Shown: positions 18,196-26,442 of the stretch, piece by piece
Numbering within the stretch: position 1 is the first letter of the stretch
Layout: every line of letters starts with the position of its first letter
From: an uncultured bacterium
GTDB lineage: Bacteria; Bacillota; Clostridia; Lachnospirales; Lachnospiraceae
Length of the DNA stretch: 38,912 nucleotides
Reading direction: 5' to 3'
NCBI GenBank assembly: GCA_905215405.1
Contig: CAJMQE010000032.1
Location: 1-38,912, forward strand
Made by a program: the position numbers and the translations under genes
Notes under the pieces: model-generated
The model's input: the letters and a program-made list of their open reading frames with translations, nothing else
What the model was told of the DNA's origin: nothing
Database searches by the model: none

Positions 18196-18234
18196 AATAC
18201 GACACTAAATTATCAGAAATGAGGTGCTTTATAA

Positions 18235-18993
18235 ATGAAAATAGCTATTGTAACTGGTGCATCTTCGGGGTTAGGAAAAGAATTCGCCAGACAAATTTCA
18301 AAGAAATATCAGATGATCGATGAGATATGGATCATTGCAAGAAGAGAGGATCGTCTCAGAGAACTCAGTAGAAAATTAAAGAAGAAAGTCAGAATACTAC
18401 CACTTGATCTGGATACCGACAGCGATATCAGAATACTTGCTGATGCACTTGTTGCAGACAGACCGGATGTAAAAATGCTGGTAAACTGTGCAGGGTACGG
18501 CAAGACCGGATCTTTTGAACTGGGATCCTATGAGGATGAGACGGGCATGGTCACAACGAACTGCAGGGCACTGACTGCGGTAACCTACCTCGTTCTTCCT
18601 TACATGAAAGAAAGCAGCCGGATCATTAATATTGCTTCTGTTGCTGCATTTCTTCCGCAACCACAATTTGCAGTCTATGCTGCATCAAAAGCATATGTGC
18701 TGAGTTTTACTCGGGCACTTCGTTGTGAATTAAGGAAACGCCGGATTCATGTAACAGCAGTATGTCCAGGACCAGTTAGTACAGAATTCTTTGACATTGC
18801 TGATCCAGATGGAGATTCGACCTGGTATAAGAAATTCTTTATGGCGAAGGCACCTGCGGTTGTATTGAAAGCAATGCGTGATTCTGCTGCAGATAAAGAA
18901 CTTTCTGTCTATGGCCTGCCGATGAAGGCGGTCCATCTGCTCAGTAAGATCATTCCTCACAAAATCATACTAAAAATGCTCTATGGTAAATAA
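18235..18993 (+). CDS. Short-chain dehydrogenase/reductase
   Basis: A classical SDR oxidoreductase of 252 residues. The cofactor motif TGASSGLG is at 7-14, NCAGYG at 84-89, and the catalytic triad Ser135, Tyr148 and Lys152 (YAASK) is complete. PGPVSTEF follows the active site. Arg residues after the second strand (ARREDR) suggest NADP(H) preference. Substrate unknown. GAGGTG sits 9 bases before the ATG. The next gene begins 18 bases downstream, so it is probably part of the 18235-21115 run. Confidence 0.9.
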   Translation: MKIAIVTGASSGLGKEFARQISKKYQMIDEIWIIARREDRLRELSRKLKKKVRILPLDLDTDSDIRILADALVADRPDVKMLVNCAGYGKTGSFELGSYEDETGMVTTNCRALTAVTYLVLPYMKESSRIINIASVAAFLPQPQFAVYAASKAYVLSFTRALRCELRKRRIHVTAVCPGPVSTEFFDIADPDGDSTWYKKFFMAKAPAVVLKAMRDSAADKELSVYGLPMKAVHLLSKIIPHKIILKMLYGK

Positions 18994-19011
18994 GAGCAGA
19001 TTGGAGCTTAT

Positions 19012-19590
19012 ATGAAGATTAAAAAGTGTCAGTTTGGATACATAAAATACAGAAGAAAAGTGCAGGGAATTAAGACTTTTACAGGTATTGCAATTATAAC
19101 TGCATTTGTTGTGGCAGGAGTCCTGATTTTTGGATCGAAAGCAAATTACCTTACCGTAATTGGAGCTGTTCTGTCTCTTCCCGTTGCAAAAATCGCAGTG
19201 AATTATATTCTGTTCCTGTGTTATCATCCGGCGGACAAAGAATTATATGAGCAGGTAAATAAACTGGCGGATCAGTGTATCTGTGATTATGATTGTATTG
19301 TCACTTCAAAAGAAAAAGTTATGCCGGTGCAGGCTGCCGTGGTTACCCCAAATGTAGTCTGTGCACTTACGGATTCAGACAAAGTCGATCCAAAAGCATT
19401 TGAAAAAAGCATGAAAGAATTCTTGGCAGAAGGAAAACATAAGAATGTAACCGTACAACTCTATAAAGACAGAAATCAGTTCTTTAAGAGAATTGAATTT
19501 TTAAATGCTAATATTAATCAGGAAAATATTGAAGAAGTAAAGGAAAGAGCCGGTTGGGTCAATGAGACCGTTCAGGCGATGTGTCTATGA
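19012..19590 (+). CDS. Conserved-looking protein with two membrane helices, function unknown
   Basis: A 192-residue protein starting at ATG 19012 with GGAG five bases upstream. A basic N-terminus (MKIKKCQFGYIKYRRKVQ) is followed by a transmembrane hairpin at about 23-43 and 47-71 (FTGIAIITAFVVAGVLIFG and VIGAVLSLPVAKIAVNYILF), leaving a cytoplasmic C-terminal domain of about 120 residues with mixed strands and helices and an ILE/ADQCICDYDCIV segment with cysteines. I recognise no family. Its stop overlaps the start of the next gene (ATGA), so it is translationally coupled to the RluA-type synthase. Tight coupling to rRNA modification and recU genes is the only hint of role. Confidence 0.8.
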   Translation: MKIKKCQFGYIKYRRKVQGIKTFTGIAIITAFVVAGVLIFGSKANYLTVIGAVLSLPVAKIAVNYILFLCYHPADKELYEQVNKLADQCICDYDCIVTSKEKVMPVQAAVVTPNVVCALTDSDKVDPKAFEKSMKEFLAEGKHKNVTVQLYKDRNQFFKRIEFLNANINQENIEEVKERAGWVNETVQAMCL

Positions 19591-20612
19591 AAGAACTTAT
19601 TATTACAAAAACAGAGGCAGGACAGCGTTTTGATAAATATCTTGCCAAATATCTGAATCAGGCAGGGAAAAGCTTTCTCTACAAAATGCTGAGAAAAAAG
19701 AATATTACGTTAAATGGAAAAAAGGCAGATGGCAGCGAACGACTGTGTGAAAATGATTCTGTCAAAATATTTTTCGCCGATGAGACACTTGAAAAGTTTG
19801 CTGTCCATGAACCCGTTAGTAGCGGAGCAGACAATGCAAAAACGACAAAAAAAGGACAGGCACATAAAGCTGTACGGCTTGATATTGTCTATGAAGATGA
19901 GGATATCATCATGATCAATAAACCTTCTGGCATGTTGTCCCAAAAGGCAAAACCAGATGACATATCCCTGATCGAATACATGACAGAATATCTGCTTTCT
20001 ACAGGACAGCTGACGCAGGAAGTACTTGCACAGTTTCGTCCGGGTATCTGCAACAGACTTGATAGAAATACCAGTGGCATTGTTGTTGGTGGAAAAACGA
20101 TTCATGGCCTGCAGGAAATGTCCCTGGCTTTTAAAGAACGTTCCATTCATAAATATTATCTTTGTATTGTCAAAGGAACCGTAAAAGATCGAAGTCTGAT
20201 TGATGGATTTCTGACAAAAGACAGGCAGAAAAATAAGGTGACCATCAGCAGCAGGGCAGTGAACAAAGAATCACTTCCAATTAAGACTGAATATATTCCA
20301 ATCGCTACGAATGGCCAGATTACGCTACTCAAGGTAAATCTGATAACAGGAAGATCACATCAGATTCGTGCACATCTGGCATCTATCGGACATCCGATCA
20401 TTGGTGATTCTAAATATGGAAATGCAGGCACAAATCAGCAGTATAGGGAGAAATATCAGGTAGCGTCCCAGCTGCTGCATGCATATGAAGTGGTATATCC
20501 ACAAAGAAAACTAGACATTCATACAGAACTTCCTTCTGATATGAATGCAGTACTCAGAGGTGAAAAGTTATGGGAACCTGGAATTCAAGAGGACTTAGAG
20601 GTTCTGCACTAG
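19587..20612 (+). CDS. RluA-family pseudouridine synthase (RluC/RluD-like)
   Basis: It makes pseudouridine in 23S rRNA or another RNA. The 341-residue protein has an N-terminal S4 domain (about 12-70), a linker, and an RluA catalytic domain with GICNRLDRNTSG (catalytic Asp159), FKERSIHKYYLCIVKG and LITGRSHQIRAHLASIGHPI. I start it at ATG 19587, which overlaps the preceding TGA; a GTG two codons upstream is the alternative. The ribosome binding site is poor, consistent with translational coupling. It overlaps recU by 43 bases. Confidence 0.92.
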   Translation: MKELIITKTEAGQRFDKYLAKYLNQAGKSFLYKMLRKKNITLNGKKADGSERLCENDSVKIFFADETLEKFAVHEPVSSGADNAKTTKKGQAHKAVRLDIVYEDEDIIMINKPSGMLSQKAKPDDISLIEYMTEYLLSTGQLTQEVLAQFRPGICNRLDRNTSGIVVGGKTIHGLQEMSLAFKERSIHKYYLCIVKGTVKDRSLIDGFLTKDRQKNKVTISSRAVNKESLPIKTEYIPIATNGQITLLKVNLITGRSHQIRAHLASIGHPIIGDSKYGNAGTNQQYREKYQVASQLLHAYEVVYPQRKLDIHTELPSDMNAVLRGEKLWEPGIQEDLEVLH

Positions 20613-21115
20613 AAGAGCTGATTAATTTTACTAACGAAAAATATCTTTTGCATAATCTGGCATTGATTCAGAAAATTCCGACGCCAATCAAGCCGATCCA
20701 GATCGATAAGGCGACCAGGCATATAACACTGGCTTATTTTGATTCCAAAAGTACAGTCGATTATATTGGTGTCGTTCAGGGGATTCCAGTTTGTTTTGAT
20801 GCAAAGGAATCAGCAACGCTTACCTTTCCACTGGCAAACATTCACGAACATCAGATTCAGTTCATGACTGACTTTGAAAAACAGGGTGGAATCTCCTTTA
20901 TAATTGTCCATTATACGTCATTAAATGAAATCTATTACCTTCCTTACCATGACATCATGAAATTTTGGAATCGGGCAAAGGAAGGTGGCAGAAAAAGTTT
21001 TACATATGAAGAAATTGATAAAAGTTACAAAATCAGATCTGCACAGGAAATTATGGTTCATTATATCGAAATGATCCAGAAAGATCTCGACAGCAGACCG
21101 GATACAAAAATATAA
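20570..21115 (+). CDS. recU: Holliday junction resolvase RecU
   Basis: RecU cleaves Holliday junctions in Firmicutes during recombinational repair and chromosome segregation. The 181-residue protein begins GTWNSRGLRGSALEELIN, a family hallmark. The nuclease residues are visible as STVDYIGV (Asp64) and CFDAKES (Asp77, Lys79), where Bacillus has FEAKE. ALIQKIPTPI and HEHQIQFMTDFEKQGG are further family segments. The start ATG 20570 lies inside the end of the upstream synthase, with AGAGGTG 7 bases before it. In Bacillus recU sits with ponA; no penicillin-binding protein gene follows here. Confidence 0.95.
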   Translation: MGTWNSRGLRGSALEELINFTNEKYLLHNLALIQKIPTPIKPIQIDKATRHITLAYFDSKSTVDYIGVVQGIPVCFDAKESATLTFPLANIHEHQIQFMTDFEKQGGISFIIVHYTSLNEIYYLPYHDIMKFWNRAKEGGRKSFTYEEIDKSYKIRSAQEIMVHYIEMIQKDLDSRPDTKI

Positions 21116-21128
21116 AATCAGAATTTGT

Positions 21129-21173
21129 TTTACCGGGTAAATATACATAGTTAACATAATAATATTATGTTAA
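21129..21173. promoter_or_regulatory. Two adjacent palindromes upstream of the GGDEF-like gene
   Basis: TTTACC-G-GGTAAA (21129-21141) is followed nine bases later by TTAACATAAT-AAT-ATTATGTTAA (arms 21151-21160 and 21164-21173, perfect 10 bp). They fill the gap between recU and the gene at 21197 and may be operators for a dimeric regulator. The second shares its core with the palindrome at 38032-38072. No T-run makes a terminator unlikely. Confidence 0.55.
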
Positions 21174-21196
21174 TTAACTAAACAGGGGGACTTACT

Positions 21197-22471
21197 ATGG
21201 AAACAAATGTTATTGAAAAATATGATCTGATGGATGGAGAAGCCATTATAGATCAGAATTTTATTATTGTAACTGCTAATGAAATATTTTATCGCTTTGT
21301 TGGAACGGCCACAAATTATATTATTACCGATATCATACATCAGGTAGATCTCGATGATTTTATAGATGTGGCTGATTCTCTTAAGGTGAATACCGCAAAA
21401 TCAATGGTCCTGAGGATGAAAAGGGTTGATAATTCTTACCGATGGATGCTCATGAAAGTCGAAAAGATCTGTGAATTTAGTAATAATGGGAATTCCAATG
21501 AATATCTTCGCCTGCATATTTCCGATATTCTTTCTATGGAAAAGCAGAACAAATCTTATCGTGATACTTTGATCACATACAGTCATTTACTTGCCCTGGA
21601 AGGGGAAGTCGTATTCTATTACAATCGTAAAACCAATACCATTAATTTATATAATTTTGTTGATAATTCTCTGATCTCCATACTCGAGCAGAATCTTGAC
21701 GATTTTGAATCGGGATTTATCAGTGGAGAGTGCATTCAAAAACAGACGATCGCAGAGTTTCGGGAATTCTGCCATGATATCAGAACAAATAAACGCGATT
21801 TCTGCCATCAGATCACTGCTTCTTTTCTTAATATGGATGGCCGCATGGAACAACTGGAATTAAAAGGGGCTGTTACGCGGCAGATGGACATTGTCGCTGG
21901 TAGTATCAGAAATATCGATACTACACCTGTCAGTTACACGCAGAATACACATGATCTCTTAAATGCTCATGAATTACTAACCTGGCCAGATCTTAAAAAA
22001 TATGTAACCAGAAATATCTTGTTAAATGCTGAGTACAGCTATACCATTTTGCTGATTCAAATGGAGGAATATCTTGACTATAGGGAGAATGCCAGGAAAG
22101 AGGATCAGATTCGGCTCATTGAATCAGTAAGGCAGACGATTCGCGAAATGCTTTCTTACCGGGGTGTTGTAGCACAATATGAGCAGGATACCATAGCAAT
22201 TGCCATAAAAGGAATTGAAACAGATATTAAAACAAGAGCGTTTGTAGAAATGCTGCGCAGTAAAGTTCTGTGGAACCTGAAAAAACTTGATAGTAGCCTT
22301 ACTTTTCATTTCTCAATTGGAATCGCAAGATACCCTATAAATGGTAAAGAGAGAGATGTTATATTTGACAAAGCTGTCAAGGCACTGGGCATAGCAAAAA
22401 TGAAAGGGGGTAACCGTTTTATCATCTACAGAGAACATTTGCATGATGATATGTTGTTGACAAATAAATAA
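21197..22471 (+). CDS. PAS-like sensor protein with degenerate GGDEF domain
   Basis: A 424-residue cytoplasmic protein. Residues about 8-115 look like a PAS fold (GEAIIDQNFIIVTANEIFYRF through YRWMLMKVEKI), a second PAS-like stretch spans about 130-245, and a GGDEF-type cyclase fold covers about 270-415, recognisable from its C-terminal FSIGIARYP and KAVKALGIAKMKGGNRF. At the active-site position the sequence is AQYEQDTIAI instead of GGDEF, so diguanylate cyclase activity is unlikely; a nucleotide-sensing role is inferred. There is no membrane segment. GGGGGA lies 9 bases upstream of the ATG. The his operon promoter overlaps its last codons. Confidence 0.8.
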   Translation: METNVIEKYDLMDGEAIIDQNFIIVTANEIFYRFVGTATNYIITDIIHQVDLDDFIDVADSLKVNTAKSMVLRMKRVDNSYRWMLMKVEKICEFSNNGNSNEYLRLHISDILSMEKQNKSYRDTLITYSHLLALEGEVVFYYNRKTNTINLYNFVDNSLISILEQNLDDFESGFISGECIQKQTIAEFREFCHDIRTNKRDFCHQITASFLNMDGRMEQLELKGAVTRQMDIVAGSIRNIDTTPVSYTQNTHDLLNAHELLTWPDLKKYVTRNILLNAEYSYTILLIQMEEYLDYRENARKEDQIRLIESVRQTIREMLSYRGVVAQYEQDTIAIAIKGIETDIKTRAFVEMLRSKVLWNLKKLDSSLTFHFSIGIARYPINGKERDVIFDKAVKALGIAKMKGGNRFIIYREHLHDDMLLTNK

Positions 22472-22485
22472 ATGTACTGTATAAT
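22457..22485 (+). promoter_or_regulatory. Consensus sigma-A promoter of the his operon
   Basis: TTGACA (22457-22462), a 17-base spacer and TATAAT (22480-22485) match the sigma-A consensus exactly. The -35 lies within the last codons of the upstream gene, whose stop is at 22469-22471. The predicted leader of about 50 bases to hisZ holds a small ACGTG-GTAG-CACGT hairpin but no T-box or leader peptide. Confidence 0.8.
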
Positions 22486-22541
22486 CACACTATTACGTGG
22501 TAGCACGTTACTAAATGAAAGTACAGAAAGGAAGTATGTTT

Positions 22542-23810
22542 ATGAAAAAATTATTACATACACCGGAAGGTGTCAGAGATATTTACAATGGTGAGTGTGC
22601 ACAGAAATTAGTGCTTCAGGACAGACTCCATCATGTCTTAAAAATGTACGGTTATAACGATATCCAGACACCTACTTTCGAATTTTTTGATGTGTTCAAT
22701 CAAGAACGTGGAAGTGTTGCCTCAAACGAAATGTTCAAATTTTTCGACCGAGATGGAAATACACTGGTACTCAGACCGGATATGACGCCACCAATTGCCA
22801 GATCTGCTGCAAAATATTATGATGGTGTGTCAATGCCATTGAAACTTTGTTACATGGGAAATACTTACATTAATAACAGTAGTTATCAGGGTCGTTTAAA
22901 AGAAACCACACAGATGGGCGCAGAACTGATCAATGATGATTCACTGGAAGCGGATGCAGAGATGATTTCTATGGTGATTGACTGTATGCAGAAAGCGGGA
23001 CTTAAAGAGTTTCAGGTCGAGATCGGTCATGTTGGAATTTTTCGTGGGTTATTTCAGGAGGCTGGAATTTCAGGAGATTGTGAAGAAGAACTGTTAGATC
23101 TTATTCAGAACAAAAACTATTTTGGCGTACAGGAATTATTTAATGCACGCAACATCAGTAAACAGATCACGGATACATTTATGGAACTGCCAAAGTTATT
23201 TGGATCCCAGGAAGTACTTGGAAAAGCAAAGGAACTGACAGGAAATGCGCAGGCATTAAATGCAATTGCACGACTGGAAGATCTGTATGATCTGTTAAAG
23301 GTTTATGGAAATGAACGCTATGTAACATTTGATATGGGAATGGTAAGCAAACATGCATATTATACCGGAGTGATCTTTAACGCATATACATATGGAACTG
23401 GCGACACGCTTGTAAAAGGTGGACGCTATGACAAATTAATCGGTCAGTTTGGAGAAGAGCGGGACTCTATTGGATTTTCAATTACAGTAGATCAACTGAT
23501 GGTCGCACTCGACAGACAGAAGATCACACTTCCAATCGATAAAAGTGGCTCGCTTGTTATTTATAATCACGCTGATCGTGACTGGGCAATTGGAATTGCA
23601 AAATATTTTCGTTCTACCAATATGAATGTAAATCTGCTTTGTAAAGATCATGAGAAGACTATGGATGATTATATCGCCTATGCAAAAAATAATAACCTGG
23701 GTGGAATTTTCAGCCTCAACAATCAGAATGAAGTTGAAGTGATTAATGTGTCAACAGGCGAACATAATAAAGCGGATATCGGAGCATTAATTGGAGGTGA
23801 CGGAGAATGA
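22542..23810 (+). CDS. hisZ: ATP phosphoribosyltransferase regulatory subunit HisZ
   Basis: HisZ is a histidyl-tRNA synthetase-like protein lacking aminoacylation activity; it joins short HisG to form the active, histidine-inhibited enzyme for the first step of histidine synthesis. The 422-residue protein opens with LLHTPEGVRD, then shows the class II core (LVLRPDMTPPIARSAAK, RLKETTQMGAELIN) and KGGRYDKLIGQFGEERDSIGFSI. The start is ATG 22542, with AGGAAG 8 bases upstream; earlier in-frame ATGs are badly spaced. Its stop overlaps hisG by four bases (ATGA), fitting a one-to-one complex. A free-standing HisS was considered, but context and the hisG pairing favour HisZ. Confidence 0.94.
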   Translation: MKKLLHTPEGVRDIYNGECAQKLVLQDRLHHVLKMYGYNDIQTPTFEFFDVFNQERGSVASNEMFKFFDRDGNTLVLRPDMTPPIARSAAKYYDGVSMPLKLCYMGNTYINNSSYQGRLKETTQMGAELINDDSLEADAEMISMVIDCMQKAGLKEFQVEIGHVGIFRGLFQEAGISGDCEEELLDLIQNKNYFGVQELFNARNISKQITDTFMELPKLFGSQEVLGKAKELTGNAQALNAIARLEDLYDLLKVYGNERYVTFDMGMVSKHAYYTGVIFNAYTYGTGDTLVKGGRYDKLIGQFGEERDSIGFSITVDQLMVALDRQKITLPIDKSGSLVIYNHADRDWAIGIAKYFRSTNMNVNLLCKDHEKTMDDYIAYAKNNNLGGIFSLNNQNEVEVINVSTGEHNKADIGALIGGDGE

Positions 23811-24463
23811 GATATATAACAATAGCATTGGCAAAAGGACGTCTTGCAAAAAAGACACTTGATATATTTGAAAAGATTGGTATCAGCTGTGATGAAATGA
23901 AAGATGAAAAGTCAAGAAAGCTTATTTTCCAGAATGAAGAACTTGGATTTCGTTTCTTCCTCGCAAAAGCAACGGATGTGCCTACTTATGTAGAATATGG
24001 AGCAGCTGATATTGGTATAGTCGGGAAAGATACGATTCTGGAAGAAGGGCGAAAGTTATATGAAGTCTATGATTTAAAGACGGGCAATTGTAAAATGTGT
24101 GTATGCGGTCCTCAATCAGCGGCAGAGTTACTGAAACATCACGAATTGATCCGTGTCGCTACCAAGTATCCGAATATTGCAAAAGACTATTTTTATAATC
24201 AGAAACATCAGACAGTTGAAATTATCAAATTAAATGGTTCCATTGAACTTGCTCCAATCGTAGGACTATCGGAAGTCATTGTCGACATTGTTGAAACAGG
24301 AGCAACTTTAAGAGAAAACGGACTGAAAGTCCTTGAAGAAATATGTCCACTTTCAGCCAGAATGGTAGTCAATCAGGTCAGTATGAAAATGCAGAATGAA
24401 CGGATTACAAAGCTGATCAATGATCTGAAGAATTATCTGGAAAATGAAAATCAGGAAGTATAA
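23807..24463 (+). CDS. hisG: ATP phosphoribosyltransferase HisG (short form)
   Basis: HisG condenses ATP and PRPP into phosphoribosyl-ATP, the first step of histidine synthesis. The 218 residues are the short form, lacking the C-terminal ACT-like regulatory domain, and therefore depend on HisZ, encoded immediately upstream. Family segments include IALAKGRL near the N-terminus, EYGAADIGIVGKD (near 63-75), and the PRPP-binding loop DIVETGATLRENGL (near 160-173). GGAGGTGACGGAG precedes the ATG, inside hisZ. hisD follows after 15 bases. Confidence 0.96.
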   Translation: MRYITIALAKGRLAKKTLDIFEKIGISCDEMKDEKSRKLIFQNEELGFRFFLAKATDVPTYVEYGAADIGIVGKDTILEEGRKLYEVYDLKTGNCKMCVCGPQSAAELLKHHELIRVATKYPNIAKDYFYNQKHQTVEIIKLNGSIELAPIVGLSEVIVDIVETGATLRENGLKVLEEICPLSARMVVNQVSMKMQNERITKLINDLKNYLENENQEV

Positions 24464-24478
24464 GGAGGACAGTATAAT

Positions 24479-25771
24479 ATGAGAACAGTTAAACTGACAG
24501 CAGAAAGTAAAAATAATATCTTAGAAAATTTATTAAAGAGAAGTCCTAACAGCTATGGCAAGTTCGAAGCAGCTGTTAATGATATTTTAAATACGGTACG
24601 TGCCAACGGTGATCAGGCTTTATTTGATTATACAAAGAAGTTTGATGGTGCAGATATCAATGAATCCAATTTTGTTGTTACCAAGGAAGAAATCGAAGAA
24701 GCATATCGTGCAGTAGATCCAGATCTAATCGATGTTATACGAAAAGCATTGGTCAATATCAGAGATTACCATGCAAAACAGAAACAATACAGCTGGTTCG
24801 ATACAACACCGAATGGAACGATCCTTGGACAAAAGGTCACACCACTTGCAAGAGTTGGTGTTTATGTTCCTGGCGGAAAAGCTGCATATCCTTCTTCTGT
24901 TCTGATGAATATTATGCCTGCTAAGGTAGCAGGGGTAGAGCAGATCGTTATGACGACACCACCAGGAAAAGATGGAAAGGTAAATCCAGGTACGCTCGTA
25001 GCTGCAAATGAAGCTGGCGTGGATATTATATATAAAGTAGGTGGCGCACAGGCGATTGCAGCACTTGCATATGGAACGAAATCCATTCCAAAAGTAGATA
25101 AGATCGTTGGACCTGGTAACATTTATGTAGCACTTGCAAAGAAGGCTGTATTTGGATACGTCAGCATTGATTCAGTTGCTGGACCAAGTGAAATCCTTGT
25201 AATTGCTGATGAGACAGCAAATCCTAGATATGTAGCTGCAGATCTTTTGTCTCAGGCCGAACATGATGAAATGGCATCTGCAATTCTGATTACGACAAGT
25301 GAAGAACTTGCAGGAAAAGTATCAGAACAAATCGATGGATTTTTAAATCAGTTATCCAGAAAAGAAATTCTTAGCAAATCACTTGAAAATTATGGTTACA
25401 TACTGCTGGCCGAATCCATGGAAGAAGCAATTGATGTTGCCAATGAAATTGCATCTGAACATCTTGAAATTGTTACAAAAGATCCATTCAACATAATGAC
25501 AAAGATTAAGAATGCGGGCGCAATTTTCCTTGGGGAATATAGTTCAGAACCACTTGGAGATTACTTTGCAGGTCCAAACCACGTTCTTCCAACCAATGGT
25601 ACCGCAAAATTCTTCTCAGCTCTGAGCGTGGATGATTTTATTAAGAAATCAAGTATTATTTCGTATTCTAAAGAAGCACTTGCACCAATTCACAAAGACA
25701 TTGAAAAATTCGCAGAAGCTGAAAAACTGACTGCACATGCGAACTCGATCAAAGTTAGATTTGAAGACTGA
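24479..25771 (+). CDS. hisD: Histidinol dehydrogenase HisD
   Basis: HisD oxidises L-histidinol to L-histidine in two NAD-dependent steps using zinc, the last steps of the pathway. The 430-residue protein is full length. Conserved segments include ARVGVYVPGGKAAYPSSVLM, KIVGPGNIYVALAKK, DSVAGPSEILVIAD, LLSQAEHDEMASAILIT with zinc ligands, and GPNHVLPTNGTA with the C-terminal catalytic His region. AAGGAGG lies well placed before ATG 24479. It is third in the his operon; hisB follows after 46 bases with its own strong site. Confidence 0.97.
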   Translation: MRTVKLTAESKNNILENLLKRSPNSYGKFEAAVNDILNTVRANGDQALFDYTKKFDGADINESNFVVTKEEIEEAYRAVDPDLIDVIRKALVNIRDYHAKQKQYSWFDTTPNGTILGQKVTPLARVGVYVPGGKAAYPSSVLMNIMPAKVAGVEQIVMTTPPGKDGKVNPGTLVAANEAGVDIIYKVGGAQAIAALAYGTKSIPKVDKIVGPGNIYVALAKKAVFGYVSIDSVAGPSEILVIADETANPRYVAADLLSQAEHDEMASAILITTSEELAGKVSEQIDGFLNQLSRKEILSKSLENYGYILLAESMEEAIDVANEIASEHLEIVTKDPFNIMTKIKNAGAIFLGEYSSEPLGDYFAGPNHVLPTNGTAKFFSALSVDDFIKKSSIISYSKEALAPIHKDIEKFAEAEKLTAHANSIKVRFED

Positions 25772-25817
25772 ACATTTTATAGTACTTTTGAGAAACTAAT
25801 GGGAGGTAATTTAGCAT

Positions 25818-26417
25818 ATGGACAGAACACAAATACGTAAGGCTACTGTGAATAGAACGACAAGTGAGACCGATATCAGATTAAGCCTTGTTCTTGATGG
25901 CACAGGAAATGCAACAGTGAATACCGGAATTGGTTTTTTCGACCACATGCTCAAAAGTTTTGCGAAACATGGACTTTTTGATCTGGAAGTTGAAGTAAAA
26001 GGTGACCTGTATGTAGATTGCCATCATACCATCGAAGATGTGGGAATTGTTCTTGGGCAGGCAATCAAAGAAGCAGTTGGAAAGAAAGAATCCATCAGAC
26101 GATATGGTTCCATGCTGCTTCCTATGGATGAAGCTCTTATCATGTGTGCAATCGATCTGTCTGGAAGACCATATCTTGTATTTGATGCATCTTTTACAGG
26201 TGACCGTGTTGGTTATTTTGATACGCAGATGGTAAAGGAATTCTTTTACGCCATTTCGTATGCGGCAGAAATGAATCTTCATATTAGACAGATTTCAGGC
26301 GAAAATGATCATCATATTGTAGAAGGCATGTTTAAAGCATTTGCCAGAGCACTTGATGATGCAACCATCAGGGATCCAAGGATCACATCGGTATTATCTA
26401 CAAAAGGAACCCTGTAA
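25818..26417 (+). CDS. hisB: Imidazoleglycerol-phosphate dehydratase HisB
   Basis: It dehydrates imidazole glycerol phosphate to imidazole acetol phosphate. The monofunctional 199-residue form lacks the histidinol-phosphatase domain seen in enterobacterial HisB. The metal-binding signatures are intact: GIGFFDHMLKSFAKHG, DCHHTIEDVGIVLG and HHIVEGMFKAFARAL. GGGAGGT is upstream of the ATG. Because hisC and a histidinol phosphatase are not in this cluster, those steps must be encoded elsewhere if the pathway is complete. Confidence 0.97.
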   Translation: MDRTQIRKATVNRTTSETDIRLSLVLDGTGNATVNTGIGFFDHMLKSFAKHGLFDLEVEVKGDLYVDCHHTIEDVGIVLGQAIKEAVGKKESIRRYGSMLLPMDEALIMCAIDLSGRPYLVFDASFTGDRVGYFDTQMVKEFFYAISYAAEMNLHIRQISGENDHHIVEGMFKAFARALDDATIRDPRITSVLSTKGTL

Positions 26418-26442
26418 ATCACGAACATTAATGGAGGAACCT

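Noticed and set aside
22486..22541. T-box-like string (GTGGTAGCACG) in the hisZ leader
   Set aside because: Only a partial match to the T-box signature, and the consensus promoter is a few bases upstream, leaving no room for stem I or a specifier loop.
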